Shown piece after piece: positions 26,801 through 38,055 of a stretch of 64,000 nt of DNA. The notes under the pieces were generated by a model. It saw nothing but the letters and a program-made list of their open reading frames with translations. It did not search any database and had not been told where the DNA came from. The position numbers and the translations under genes are program-made. Position 1 is the stretch's first letter; each line of letters begins with the position of its first letter. The stretch lies in NCBI GenBank assembly GCA_024803745.1, contig JANJXV010000013.1, positions 30,608,001 through 30,672,000 on the forward strand. Reading direction: 5' to 3'. This stretch comes from Megascapheus bottae (taxonomy: Eukaryota; Chordata; Mammalia; Rodentia; Geomyidae).

Positions 26801-27589
26801 AGTAAGTAGGTCAGTAAATAAAGCACAAATAAATAGAAAAATACATGCAACCCAAAATTTATATAGACCAATAATAACAAAATACTAGAATAGAGTAACA
26901 TGAGTTGAATGCAATGAAACAAACTTAAATACATTATTCCCCAAACTAGAAAAACAATCCTAAAATTCATTATTTATATAATCAGAAAGAATGGAAGAAA
27001 GGAGAGGGAAATGGTAGAGTTGGAATATGATCATAGGTATACTTTTACAAAGCATTTAGTAATTGTTGCATGAACATAAGCTTGTACTGGCAAAAAATGT
27101 TGCAAGAAAGAGCTAAAATTTAGGTACATCCCATCTATATTCCATGTTAAAGAAACTTTGGGGTATAGGGTAGCACTTTAATATACATATTTGCCCATCT
27201 GAGACACCAATATGTCTCATTAGAAAATCTTTTCTCACAAAAATTAAGTCACAATACAACTATGTTTCCTGTATTTTAGTAGATTTTCCAAATCATCCCA
27301 AGCTCTTTCCCTCATAGTTCCTTTGAATTACATGCATACTTACAAAACTTAAAAATATCAATGATTTTTTCACAAATACACAAATATTAGACTGTGTTAT
27401 AAACAGATAAAGCCAGCATACAGGTGTTCCTTTCCCTCAATGAAAGTGCATTCATACAGTTTCAATTAATTAGCTTAAACTTTTCCTACATAAAAGAGTA
27501 GTAATGAATATCAGTCTGCATGGTCATAATTCTGGATGTTTTGCTTGAACTATAAAGTGTTTCTCTGATTTTAAATCCTCATCCCTGTG

Positions 27590-27890
27590 TATTATTATCT
27601 TTATGTAGCTGTACAAAGGAGTTGCCATTTAACAAAGCACCCCTTTCAACATTCTCACATATCTTTCCTGTACTCACCCTTCCTTTACTCTTCTTACTTT
27701 TGTAGGTTATATATTGAATTCTAAAATGAATTCTCCCCAAATTCTTGTCTTCATTTTTCTACTTCATTTTCCTTGACCCTCACCTCAACTTTCTCCCATA
27801 CCTGCTTCCTAGTATTTTATTTTACTAAACAGTGGGTGGTATGCAAGTATATACAACAAATATATTAACTAAAATATGACAAATTCAACA
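27590..27890 (-). mobile_element. Possible old L1 3'UTR, antisense
   Basis: A pyrimidine-rich block with ATTATCTTTATGTAGCTGTA and CTTTCTCCCATACCTGCTTC followed by GCAAGTATATACAACAAATA parallels the antisense L1 3'UTR at 37340, but divergence is high. Confidence 0.35.
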
Positions 27891-27965
27891 GTTATCTCAA
27901 GTAGTATATTTTCTTAGGCAAAAATCAAAGCTCACTAAAGTTATTTTTGTTTTGTTTTTGGTTAG

Positions 27966-28037
27966 TTAACCTTGAGGACAATAAAAAAGACTCTGGACTG
28001 AAATGTTCCTTTGCTGACCTCAGTGATTTTTGTTTGG
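27966..28037 (+). CDS. ANO3: ANO3 coding exon (probably exon 3)
   Basis: Short 72-nt exon of ANO3. The acceptor follows a T-rich tract ending GGTTAG at 27960-27965, and the donor is TTGG|GTGAGTG after 28037. It enters in phase 1 (GTT valine completed by TT) and leaves in phase 1. The peptide reads VNLEDNKKDS then GLKCSFADLSDFCL, matching the ANO3 segment that follows the exon-2 peptide. This part is cytoplasmic and upstream of the dimerisation domain, with no catalytic or channel residues. Because both ends are phase 1, skipping it would keep the reading frame. The order and phase agreement with the exons at 25979 and 35314 make the assignment firm. Confidence 0.93.
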
Positions 28038-29836
28038 GTGAGTGAATTTCTACTATATCCTTCCTCTTTTACCTCCAAATATTAACTATGTCCTTTAAAG
28101 GTAGAACATTTTTAAGAAAAAATGTTCATGAAGTGTCTTTAACATTTGAGATTTAAGATGATTATTCTGAGGTTCAAAGATATCATGCTGTTTCTTGTAC
28201 AAATTGAAATTTGAATAATGTAAAGAGCTTTGTAAGGAGCAATGGATCTCACACCAAAAGCAAGTTATGTGAAAGGGTATCAATGTACGTGAATTATTGC
28301 ACCTTCTATTTGGCAAATATCATGTAACCCTTCTCTTAATTACAATAATAAATACATGAAAAAAGAAATAAAATAAGGGAAGATTCAATAAAAAAGAAAT
28401 ACATTATACTCCAAAACATACTTTGTGACTTCAGAGTGAAATTTATTTCTAATTAGCAGAAATTAAGTCCTGAGTTTTCAATAGTGGAGACATTGTGGGG
28501 CTGGCTTTTGTGCCTACATCAGACATCTCAACTCTGGTTACATTTTCAGATCTCATGGGAGCTCTCAAAATTCCCTGAGGCCATCTTCACATAATCAATT
28601 TAATTCATTTGAGGAGCAAAGGGATATTTATATATTTTCATTATTCCCCGGGTGACCATAAAAAGTGGCCAACTCTAAAATTTTCTAGTCTAATGATTGT
28701 ATATTAGTTTCTCTCTTTGGGCATTCATTTTTAAGCCCATCATTTTAAAACCCATTAACTGTGTTTATAATTATGTTCTGAAAGAACTGAAAATTAAGCG
28801 TGATTCTTTCATACACTCTGTGTGTGTGTCTGTGTGTGTTATAGAAACCATATCCCTTATTAAGAGCACATTTTGTCAAATTATAAAGGTCTTTCACTTT
28901 AATCAAATTAATGAATTTCAGAGGAAAGAGCAAGTTATCACATACTTTCTAATTAAAAACATCAAACACAAAACTTGAAATTTTTTCTGTCCAAAATATC
29001 CACAAATATTTCATTGTCACTAACCACTTTTCCAAATTAACATCAGTTAATTGTTTAGTAACCACTATAGATACATAAACATTTTATTTCAAGTACATGA
29101 GTCTTCTCGGCGAAAACGTTCCAAGTTTACAGGTATTTTTCTAGACATGATCTAATCAGATGCCCCGACTGAAAGATTCTATCTTTATCATTTCTGGGTG
29201 TCTCAATTGTTTGGCTAGTTGATTTGTATTTCCTACTCTGAGATATGACATCCCACATTTGATGCCTTCACATCTGTCAGTATCATTCTACCATTACCTC
29301 AGGTTGGAGAAATGTCACATCTGCAAAGGTTTAAACACATCTGAGGGAAGAGGGGTTTGCCATGATGACAGCATTGAGGATGATTTTCATGCTGACTGTA
29401 GTAACTCAGAGTATTCTCTGGATGTGGCACCTGTTTGGGAACCCTTGTTTAAGTTCACCTGCATATGGATAAGAAGGGTGCTTCCATCATCTTTCTGAGA
29501 TCAAATAAATTAATGCCAGTTGTATCATGAGTATAATTAAGTGAAGCATCCATGATTCAGTAGTACTTGCCATCTTCTGAATGCAAAGCGGTCACGTTTA
29601 CTAATTTTGCTTTTAGAGTATAGATTACCACCGTGAGTACTGTTTTGAAATTTTCAACTACCAAAAGAGTCCCATACCTGACATCTAATTAATCACCTTC
29701 TTTTTTTTTTTTTGCAATGAGCTGATTTGAACTTTCCCACAAGAACATTAATGCTTTCTCAGACTTAATTGTATATGCTCAGTGTTTTATTAAGGATTGA
29801 TATTTCTTGTAGTTCAAAATGAGGGCTGTGAACCTA

Positions 29837-30070
29837 TCATGGGTGGGTTATCCCTATAATCCTAGCAAAGGTGGCTAAGATCTGAGGTTGGAGGTTCCAA
29901 AACCAGCAGTGCAGGAATGTCCATGAGACTCTTATTTCCATTTAACCATCAGAACACTGGAAGTGGTGCTGTGGCTCAAAGTGATAAAGTGCTGGTCTTG
30001 AGCACAAAAACTCAGGGAGAGCATCAAGGCTCTGATGTCAAGTCTGATGACAGACAAAATAATAAATTAG
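29837..30070 (+). mobile_element. Composite SINE, 7SL-like left half plus Geo-like right half
   Basis: Left half: CCCTATAATCCTAGCAAAGG, GCTAAGATCTGAGG, CCATGAGACTCTTATTTCC. Right half: GGAAGTGGTGCTGTGGCTCA then CTCTGATGTCAAGTCTGATG. An AGAC array follows directly. Confidence 0.8.
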
Positions 30071-30072
30071 GT

Positions 30073-30092
30073 AGACAGACAGACAGACAGAC
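30073..30092 (+). repeat. (AGAC)5 microsatellite
   Basis: Five perfect AGAC units placed at the 3' end of the SINE at 29837, probably grown from its tail. Confidence 0.85.
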
Positions 30093-30399
30093 GCTGCCCA
30101 AAACTAGGTGTTTTACTTTTTGTTTTTGGTAGTTATGATACATTGAATAGTTTTGCTAATCTGTTTTTCAGCCGGTTGTTGCTGTACAGAAAACCTACTG
30201 ATGTGTATGGGTGTGTGTTGACTGTGTGTTCCTCCATTGCAAATTACCATAATTACCACATCTAGATATCTTTTGATTTAATTACTTAGGTCCTTTAATT
30301 ACCAGGTCATAGTCTCTGGAAGGATAATTTAAAGTATTTCTATACTTGAACTGGTTATATGTCTTTATCTTGCCTTTTTTCATGGTTAGGCATTCCAAC

Positions 30400-30840
30400 T
30401 TATTTAAAAAAATAAAAGAATGGATACCATTTTCTCTTGTTTTAAGGAAACTAAGCTTAGGCTTTCCTTATTTAATATGATGTTGGCCATATGTTTATCA
30501 CATATGGTCTTTATTATGTTGAGAAACATTCACACTATTCCTTGTCTTCAGAGCTTTTATCATAAAAGTACATTGTTTTATAAAGGCCTTTTTTTGCACC
30601 AGTTGAGATGGTTATATGAATTTTTCCCTTGATCCAGTTTACATTTATAGATTTTCCTATGTTGAATCATCTTTGCATCCCTAGAATCACACAAGCTTGC
30701 TTGTGTTTTCAGATATCTTAGTGTATTATTGTATTCAGTTAGCAAAGATTGTATGGATAATTTTTCTCTATTTTCATTAAGAGATTGGTCAATAATCCTT
30801 TACATGTGTGCATGCTTATGTGGTCATGACTTTTAGATCT
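30400..30840 (-). mobile_element. Old L1 ORF2 fragment, antisense
   Basis: The phrases TTATAAAGGCCTTTTTTTGC, ACCAGTTGAGATGGTTATAT, GTTGAATCATCTTTGCATCC, GTATTCAGTTAGCAAAGATT and AAGAGATTGGTCAATAATCC follow the antisense order of the L1 reverse-transcriptase domain. Highly mutated. Confidence 0.7.
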
Positions 30841-30957
30841 GCAAATGCTCTACCTAAAAATTCTGTAATTATCAATTAAATGCCCAAGAAGTTCATACTA
30901 AGAGTGAAAATCATCAAAGCATTGATTTATGTGGTCAAATAATCACCTGGTATTTTT

Positions 30958-31150
30958 TTTTTGCCAGTCCTGGGCTTGAGCTCAGGGCCTGAGCACTGTC
31001 CTTGGACTTTCTCAAGGCTAGAGCTCTACCACTTGAGCCTCAGCACCACTTCCGGCTTTTTTTTCTATGTATGTGGTACCGAGGAATCAAACCTGGGTCT
31101 TCATGCATGCTAGACAAGCACTTTAACCACTAGGCCAAACTCCCGGCCCC
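30958..31150 (-). mobile_element. IDL-Geo dimeric SINE, antisense, with 15-bp target-site duplication
   Basis: T-run, GCCAGTCCTGGGCTTGAGCT, ACTTCCGGCTTTTTTTTC, GGAATCAAACCTGGG and terminal CTCCCGGCCCC. The target-site duplication TCACCTGGTATTTTT is at 30943-30957 and 31151-31165. Confidence 0.92.
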
Positions 31151-31859
31151 TCACCTGGTATTTTTAAAAATTCTATAATCAGTTTCACCAACTTCTGTCA
31201 TGTTGTTCTGTTTCATATAACCTGCTATAAGAAAGTATTTTATACTAACGTTCTGAACCAAATTGAGGAGAATAGATATAAGTATATCATAGTTTCTAAT
31301 TAGGATAACCTCCTCATAGTTTTTGTAAATCTTTTACTTGTTTATTAAATACCTTCTACAAATTTTCTTGGCTCAGTTTTCAAAATATATCCAAAATCTG
31401 ACCACTCTTGGCGGCGTTCATAGTTCTGTGTATTGTTCTCAGCTAATTGTCTTAGTAGACTGGTACAATAACTTTCTAACTGGCCTCTTTGCTTAGTCTT
31501 GCAAAGTATAGTATATTTCTGCAAAGCAATTATAGGAAGCTTTAATAAAAGGAAAATTAAATCTCATGATTTCTCCAAGGTTTCCTATTACATTTAAAAT
31601 ATAAACTTGCTTTGTCTTCAGAGGCCTCAAAGAATCTGGGTCTGTTCTCTCTAGGATAGTTCCTAATGCTACCATTTATTCTCATCGCCACAGTCATCTT
31701 AACCTATATTACTTCTTCATAATAAACATTTTCTAATCTTCTGGGCCCTCCACTAAAATAAACCAGATGTATGACAGCTTCACTTGCTTTCACATATCAA
31801 TTTACTTGCAATCATAATATTTAGCTTGACCTAATATTTGGTCCTTCCAATTTTGCTTT

Positions 31860-32175
31860 TTAAAAAATTTGTTATAAAGATGATATACAGAGGAGTTGCA
31901 GTTATATAAGTCAAGTAATGAATATACTTACTTCTGAAAAGTATCATCTACTCCTTCATTTTCCGCCCCCTCATCTCCCTTCTCCCTCATATTGTATAGT
32001 TCATTTTCAACACACTGTCTAGTAGATATCACCACTGAATTGGTTCACCCTTTGTGTCCTACATTTCTGTACTTTCCTTTACTGTCCCCAAATCAGATAG
32101 ACTTGTATACAAGACAGAGGTACAGACAAATATGGACCATCTATCAAGATATTTTTCACAAGAATCTTTATGAGA
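31860..32175 (-). mobile_element. L1 3'UTR fragment, antisense (second subtype)
   Basis: GTTATAAAGATGATATACAG, GTTGCAGTTATATAAGTCAA, CATCTCCCTTCTCCCTCATA and AGTTCATTTTCAACACACTG match the copies at 8588, 25205 and 37340. Confidence 0.7.
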
Positions 32176-32204
32176 AAAAGCTAGTTTTTAAAATAAATTA
32201 TTAG

Positions 32205-32317
32205 ATTTGTTGGTAGCCAGTTGGTCACAACATAAATCAGAAACTGAATTACAGTTGGTGTGTACTTAGGTGGGATGTTTGGTACCTAATGTTGTGACCA
32301 AATGGCTGCCAACAAAT
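32205..32317. repeat. Inverted repeat with 29-bp arms around a 55-bp loop
   Basis: The left arm at 32205-32233 (ATTTGTTGGTAGCCAG...ACAACAT) and the right arm at 32289-32317 (ATGTTGTGACC...CCAACAAAT) are reverse complements at 27 of 29 positions; one of the two mismatches would be a G-T type pair. It lies between the antisense L1 3'UTR at 31860 and the pre-insertion site of the L1 at 32347. It could be a small non-autonomous DNA transposon (MITE-like) or a fold-back made during repair. I do not recognise the family. Confidence 0.85.
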
Positions 32318-32346
32318 TTTCAGGAAATCCCGGACAAGATCATAAT

Positions 32347-33277
32347 TGAAGAAGAAATAAGAATGGCCAAAAGATACATGAAGAAATGTTCATGAAGATA
32401 CATGAAATAACTGCAAATCAACTCTGAGATTCCACCTCACTCCCGTCAGAATGGCCATGATCAAGAAATCCAACAACAACAGATGCTGGAGGGGATGTGG
32501 CCAGGAGGGATCACTATTACACTGTTGGTGGGAGTGAAAACTCGTTCAACCACTATGGAAAGCAGTATGGCAGTGCCTCAAAAGACTCAACATAGAGCTC
32601 CCCTATGACCTAGCAATTCCACTACTTGGCATTTACCCAATCGTCCAGAAACAAAGACATACTAAATCCACCAGCACAACAATGTTCAATGCAGCACTAT
32701 TTACCATGGCAAAGATATGGAGTGGATCAACAAGATGTGGTATTTGTACACAATGGAATTCTATGCTCCTGTCAGAAAGAATGACATTTCCCCATTTGTA
32801 AGGAAATAGAAAGACTTGGAAAAAATCATATTAAGTTAGCCAGACCCAAAGGAATATAGGCTCAATGGTTTCCATCATCTGTAATAATTAGTACACATCT
32901 AGAACTCTTCATGCAGAGGATTACAATAGCTCAAACCCTAGATATATAAGGCCATATAGGATGAGGCCAAATTAATGGACCTCCAGTACATGGAAACAAG
33001 AGCTTAATTATGAGTGACTTGTTCTTTATGTATTATGTTTTTCTCTCTTGTCTTGTGTTTCCCCTTGGTTAATCTCATATAGTTACAGTATCCCACTTTG
33101 TTACCTGATACATTATATAGATGTTTACTTGTTTATTTGAAATAGGAGGTGAAAAATGGGGGGTGTGGGGGGAAGGAAATGGGGGCAAAAACATAAGAAG
33201 GGATATCAATGAGTGAGAAGTAATACACCCTCTATCAGAAGAACATAACTGTAAACCCTCTATACATTGAAATAAAA
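32347..33277 (+). mobile_element. 5'-truncated L1, sense, with 11-bp target-site duplication
   Basis: Begins inside ORF2 (EEEIRMAKRYMK reading), continues through [24 protein letters not shown] codons and the TWNQ/MEFY-type C terminus. It ends with a 3'UTR containing a GGGGGGTGTGGGGGGAAGGA polypurine run and an A-rich tail. The duplication AAGATCATAAT is at 32336-32346 and 33278-33288. ORF2 is broken, including stops near the C terminus. It is the most complete 3' half of a host L1 in the window. Confidence 0.9.
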
Positions 33278-33615
33278 AAGATCATAATAATGAATTCTAA
33301 ATGTTATGGTACCAGTGACCATAAGAGGACACCAACTTTTACAACTCATTTCAAATTTTTCCCATTAGTTAATTTGTAAAGAGCCTCCTGCACCAATAAT
33401 TCAAGATTAAGAAACAATGACAGAAGTACCTTAATGATAGAAACGTACTAAGTAATGATACATCGGAGAAGCTGTCTATAATGCATGCAGTGTTTTTCTA
33501 AAAAATAGATCAAAAGGGAAAGTAGATACTGCTTGAAAAGCTAGAAGGATTTACTTGCAGAGGATTTGATGTTGATCCTAAGAGAAAGGGGAAGACAAAA
33601 TGTTTCCCCAGTTTA

Positions 33616-33616
<1 letters not shown>

Positions 33617-33693
<77 letters not shown>
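33617..33693 (+). repeat. (TTTC)n microsatellite
   Basis: About 19 near-perfect TTTC units. It is not attached to a recognisable SINE tail. Confidence 0.95.
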
Positions 33694-34108
33694 GTTTTTG
33701 TTATCATAGCATGAAGGTGGCAGTCTTCTCTGGTTTGTTGTTCAGAAGCTTAGAGGAACTTTCTGGTGATTTAAATTTTCATTCTTTTGAGTTACAATTT
33801 TAGGATTGATGTCTATGGCTGTTCTTGAAATATATTGACAAGTTTCTTTCCAAAACTTTTGATGCAATTTATATTGATATTGGAAGCTGTCAAGTTGACG
33901 ATGGCAGGGTTTAATTAGCATCTCCAGCAGTTCAGGCTGAAGCATTTAATTTCTTTCTTTCATTTTTATAACAGTTCAAGGCAAGTCTATATTTTGTACT
34001 GCTTTCTCTGTCTTAAAACCTTCTTCAGACCCCTTTTCCTGACTCAGTGTTTAACCTCTTCAACTGCATTCTCCATGATATTACTATTCTCTTTGTTAAT
34101 TTTTTTCA

Positions 34109-34296
34109 GGGGCCCGGAGCCTGGGCTAGTGGTAGAGTGATCACCTAGCATCAACAAAGACATGGGTTTGAGTCCTCCATACTATAGATACAGAAAAATC
34201 TAGAGATGGTGCTCTGGCTGTAGTGGTAGAGCTCTGGCTGCTAGCCTTCAGAAAGCCCAAGGACAGTGTCCAGGCCAAAGGACTAGTGAAAAGAAA
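34109..34296 (+). mobile_element. Old, diverged IDL-Geo SINE
   Basis: GGGGCCCGGAGCCTGGGCTAG at the start, then GGTTTGAGTCCTCCATACTA (B-box region), GATGGTGCTCTGGCTGTAGT and CAAGGACAGTGTCCAGGCC. It is more mutated than the other copies, so an older insertion. Confidence 0.75.
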
Positions 34297-34797
34297 TCAT
34301 ACTGTGTTAAACACCTTTGTCCTTCTGTCCTTCCTCCTGCATTTTTATTTTTTTCTGGTGCTCTGACCACAAGATATAGTTATTTTACTTGATATTTTAA
34401 CATCATTTTTCTCTTTCTTAGATGCTCTACAGAGGCAGGTTGTTAGCCTGGTATACCTCCAAGTCTTAAGACTGTTATGTATGACACTGGTACTTAATAA
34501 ATAATAGTAAATTAGGTGGTATGCACTTTGTTTAAATCTAGAGGAATATTATATCATTTTCAAAAATACTAGAGTTAGAGGTTAATGAAACTATGTCTCA
34601 GCTTTATATATACTTCTTATGGTTTTTCAAGGTACTTTGTCACCTGCCTTATTTTACTTATTATTAAATGGACCAGAAAATCATAGACATTACATAAACA
34701 TGTTAAGAGGAATAAAGGAAACAATGCATGCATGTTTTTATCTCTCATAATGTATTTAGCATATATTAACTACTGGTGAGTCTAGGTATAACTGCGT

Positions 34798-35148
34798 TTT
34801 GTTTTGTTTTGTTTTGTTTTTCAGGGTTTTTTTTTTTTTGTTTGTTTTTTTTGGGGGGCGGGGGGTAATGGGGTGTTATTCCTGAACACTTCAACTCAAG
34901 GCTACTTCCCTACTCCCAGGCCTGGGCATTGTTCCTGAGCTCTACAGCTCAAGGCTACAGCCCTACCCTTGAGCCAAGCATCACTTTCCATTTTTAGAGG
35001 TTAATTGGAGATAAGAGTCTCAGGTCGTTTTGTGCCCAGGCTGGTCTTGAACCTTGATCCTCAGATCTCAGCCTCCTAAGTAGCTAGGATAACAGTCATG
35101 AGCCACGTCTTGTAAGTAGGATTACAGGTGTGAGCCACCTAGCCCTGC
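34798..35148 (-). mobile_element. Composite 7SL-like/Geo SINE, antisense, with GTTTT and T/G runs at its tail
   Basis: After (GTTTT)n and T-runs (34798-34855) come GGCCTGGGCATTGTTCCTGA, ACAGCTCAAGGCTACAGCCC, GGTTAATTGGAGATAAGAGT, CCTCAGATCTCAGCCTCCTA and ATTACAGGTGTGAGCCACC. Both halves are internally duplicated: ACTTCAACTCAAGGCTAC repeats as CTACAGCTCAAGGCTAC, and the GGATAACAGTCATGAGCCAC end repeats as GGATTACAGGTGTGAGCCAC. Confidence 0.8.
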
Positions 35149-35313
35149 TTAGTCATATATTTTTATGGTATAGATCTTCCTGTGGGTTTAACATGTGAAA
35201 ATTACACTTGGCTAAATTTCAAGGAGACTTTTAAAAAGAGAGACAAATACATTCAAAGGGAAAACACAGAAGGTAGATTAAAATGAGTATAACTTTTTCT
35301 TTCTCTTTTGTAG

Positions 35314-35432
35314 CCCTAGGTAAAGATAAAAGTTACCTGGAAGACTCAGAACATGCTAATTATGACCGATCTTGCCTCATTAATGACTTCGTAACCAAAG
35401 AAATATCTGAATCCAAGTCAAAACTGCCTAAG
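35314..35432 (+). CDS. ANO3: ANO3 coding exon (probably exon 4)
   Basis: 119-nt exon of ANO3. The acceptor has a strong pyrimidine tract ending TTTTGTAG at 35306-35313; the donor is AAG|GTAATG after 35432. It enters in phase 1 (GCC alanine completed by CC) and leaves in phase 0. The peptide reads [20 protein letters not shown], then [20 protein letters not shown]. The ALGKDK and INDFV blocks match ANO3, while the acidic and lysine-rich stretches between them look less conserved than the other exons when compared from memory with the human protein. The region is hydrophilic and cytoplasmic. It is the only exon here whose skipping would shift the frame. Confidence 0.93.
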
Positions 35433-35689
35433 GTAATGCACACTCACTCTTAGCATGTGGTTTTGAAACTGCATTTTTAAAAACTGCTGTATATTTTGAA
35501 TATTTTTTAACAGTTATGGACTGGAGAATGTAAAGAAAAACTATATTAATCTTTTTCTCTAAAATTCACTTGGGAAATATTATAGACATACTCATATGAA
35601 GCAAATAAAATATTTGCTTCAATTCTAACTCAGTTTTTTCATTCATGGCCAGAACTCTACAATGGAACAATGCCTCCAATCTACCATTT

Positions 35690-35812
35690 TGCTGGTTAAT
35701 TGGAGATAGAGTCCCCAGATTTTTCTTTTCACCCTTATCCTGAACCATCATCCTTCAAATGTCAGACTCCTAAATAGATAGGATTATAGGTGTGAACCAC
35801 TGGAACCCAGCT
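35690..35812 (-). mobile_element. Partial 7SL-like SINE half, antisense
   Basis: GGTTAATTGGAGATAGAGTC, CCTAAATAGATAGGATTATA and GGTGTGAACCACTGGAACCC match the antisense 7SL-like half of the composite SINE. The Geo half is missing. Confidence 0.65.
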
Positions 35813-35849
35813 TTATTTGATTTTCATTACATATAAAGACTCTTCCTTA

Positions 35850-36130
35850 ATTTTAAACTTTTATTTTTCAGTTTTGACTGAAATACAAAGCTCGTACATA
35901 GTTACAGCAACAGCATGGTGTTGCAGTACATGTGTAAATATAACCTGGGTATTTAGAACATCTATCATTTAAACCTTTATGATTGTTTTCTGCATAGAGT
36001 ATTCAAAAGCATTTCTTGTACTTCATTTGAAATATGTGATGTTATGGTTAACTCTAATCACCTTACTGCAGTTGAAATCCGGGACATAGTCCTTCTATTA
36101 AACTATAACATTATACCTATCAAATTGAAA
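35850..36130 (-). mobile_element. Old mammalian L1 3'UTR, antisense
   Basis: TACATAGTTACAGCAACAGC, ACATCTATCATTTAAACCTT and GTGATGTTATGGTTAACTCT, then AATCACCTTACTGCAGTTGA, follow the classic antisense 3'UTR of old mammalian L1 families (the stretch that in humans reads along CATCACCTCAAGCATTTATC). Ancestral, shared with other mammals. Confidence 0.6.
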
Positions 36131-36513
36131 AGTATATATTTGAAATATGAAACTGTTCAATAAGAATTTTCGATAGGGAACTGTTCTTTCATTATTCATG
36201 TAAGGTTTAGTATTATACTTGTGAGCATGATTTTCTTCACTTTTTAGTGAAAGGAATGGGAAAGTATAGTAGGAAAGAAATATGCTTTCAATAGTTTGAA
36301 AGCCTGTCAACTCTAGAGGAAGAATAACAATGATTTTCCCTCTGATGCAAGTTCTCATTGAAGCAAAGAGATTTAGAGCATTAAGTCAAGCATGAATATT
36401 TATTATAAAATGGACAACTCTTTGAATTACAGTACTCCTAATTACTGGTAATAATCACATGACCAGTTAGTTATACACATGGAATATTGTTTCCCTCATC
36501 TGTAAGAACTGAG

Positions 36514-36760
36514 TTGTGCCTGCACAGTGGCTCCTGTAATCCTAGCTACTCAGGAGGCTGAGATCTGAGAATCAAGGTTTAAAGTCAGCCTGGGCACAAA
36601 AGAACCTAAGACTCTTATCTCCAATTACCCTCTAGAAACTGGGAAGTGGGGCTATGGCTCAAGGTGGGGTGATAGCCTTGAGCTAAAGAGATCAGGAACA
36701 GTGCTCAGGCTAAGTTCCAGCCCCATGACCCAGAAAGGAAAGAAAAGAAAAAGAAAAAAA
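36514..36760 (+). mobile_element. Composite SINE, 7SL-like left half plus Geo-like right half
   Basis: GTGGCTCCTGTAATCCTAGC, TACTCAGGAGGCTGAGATCT, AGCCTGGGCACAAAAG and CTTATCTCCAATTACC form the left half. GGGAAGTGGGGCTATGGCTC, GATAGCCTTGAGCT and GTGCTCAGGCTAAGTTCCAG form the right half. A GAAAA-rich tail ends it. Confidence 0.88.
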
Positions 36761-37339
36761 TAACTGACTTCTGTTTTCTGAACAAAGTCCTTTTCTGTCC
36801 ACAGGGTTTAATAATGATATATTCTTGGAACATACTTCAAGAAAATTCATAGCATTTATTGCTTACAAATAATTTATTGGGTTTAATGATTCCATTCTCA
36901 GACATTCATGTAAAGTTCTTAAGTTGTACTCATCTTTAGTCATCTTCTCCTTTTACTCACTCCTTTCATAGGGATTGCCACTCCAGAATGCTCCCACTTT
37001 TATAGTAGGTCGAGATTACATTTGAAAAAATAGTGATGTTCATCTTTGTAAGACTGTCTTATTTTGCTTTGAAGAAAACTGAGATAGCAGTGTGAAAATA
37101 AGGGCATAGTAAAATCCAAGTATGTCAGTTTTTTTTAGTAACTTGGAGGTATAGAATAACTCATTTAAATTGTTGATCCAAACAAATGAAAACTATATAG
37201 TTCAGTTATCAAATGTATTTACTCCCAAAATTCCATCATCTTAAAGACAAGTTTTTGTGTGTTCTTCAAAGCATCTTGAATGTGAACATTCAACGTAAAA
37301 TATCAAGTGACTACTGCTTATTTTTATTATTTTAACTGT

Positions 37340-37725
37340 AATTTTACATTTTTATTATCATAATAATGTTTAGAGGGGTTACAGCTACATTCATAAGGTA
37401 GTATGGGTATAGTACATTGTTACCTCTTTCCATGTTTTTCTTCCACTTTCCCTCCCCTCAGCCCTCTCAAGTTGTAGAGTTCATTTCCAACATATTGCCT
37501 TATGAATATTGCCATTGCACTGGTTCATACTTTGGTTTTGACTAATCATCTTATTTTTACCCTTCCCTTCCCTGATTCAAATAAGCAACTAAATGTATAT
37601 ACACTATACCAAGTACCAAAGTCAGATACAGGAATAGCAGAGGATAAACCAAAAGGGACAGAAAGAAAAAAGAGAAAAAAAGAAATAGCAAGAGTAAGGA
37701 CATATCTTGTCTTAGAACATTAAAA
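37340..37725 (-). mobile_element. L1 3'UTR fragment, antisense (second subtype)
   Basis: TTAGAGGGGTTACAGCTACA, TCTTCCACTTTCCCTCCCCT, GTTGTAGAGTTCATTTCCAA and ATGTATATACACTATACCAA, ending in a GAAAGAAAAAAG run. Same subtype as 8588 and 31860 but longer. Confidence 0.7.
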
Positions 37726-37934
37726 ACAACACCTTTAATTCTGACAAACTCTTATTATTCTGTTGGTGCTTTCTAAGATGAATCAACCTCAAACTACTCT
37801 CAATTTCCCTAAGTTTTTTCTCAGTATGAATGCACTTGCAAATAAGATATTTTTACATTTAGTTTAGCACAAAGATTAACATTAACAAATAATTATCTTC
37901 AATATTAGATCTTGTTTAGATTAGTTTTCTTTTT

Positions 37935-38055
37935 TCTTTCATATATATTTATTGTAATTAATAGAAGGGTTACATTATATTCACCAGATAGAAGGTGCAG
38001 TACTTCACATACATTCATACCCGTTCTCATATCTTGTGTCTTTATTAGTCCCCAC
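37935..38055 (-). mobile_element. L1 3'-terminal fragment, antisense
   Basis: TTTATTGTAATTAATAGAAG, GGTTACATTATATTCACCAG, AGGTGCAGTACTTCACATAC, as at 5787 and 19029. Confidence 0.75.

Larger units (their letters stand above)
28038..35313 (+). other. ANO3: ANO3 intron between exons 3 and 4
   Basis: A 7276-nt GT-AG intron in phase 1. Recognisable content lies in 29.8-35.15 kb: composite SINE, old antisense L1 ORF2, IDL-Geo, L1 3'UTR, inverted repeat, sense L1, TTTC array, old IDL-Geo and antisense composite SINE. In 28038-29835 and 33700-34100 I see only AT-rich DNA without a recognisable element. Confidence 0.9.
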
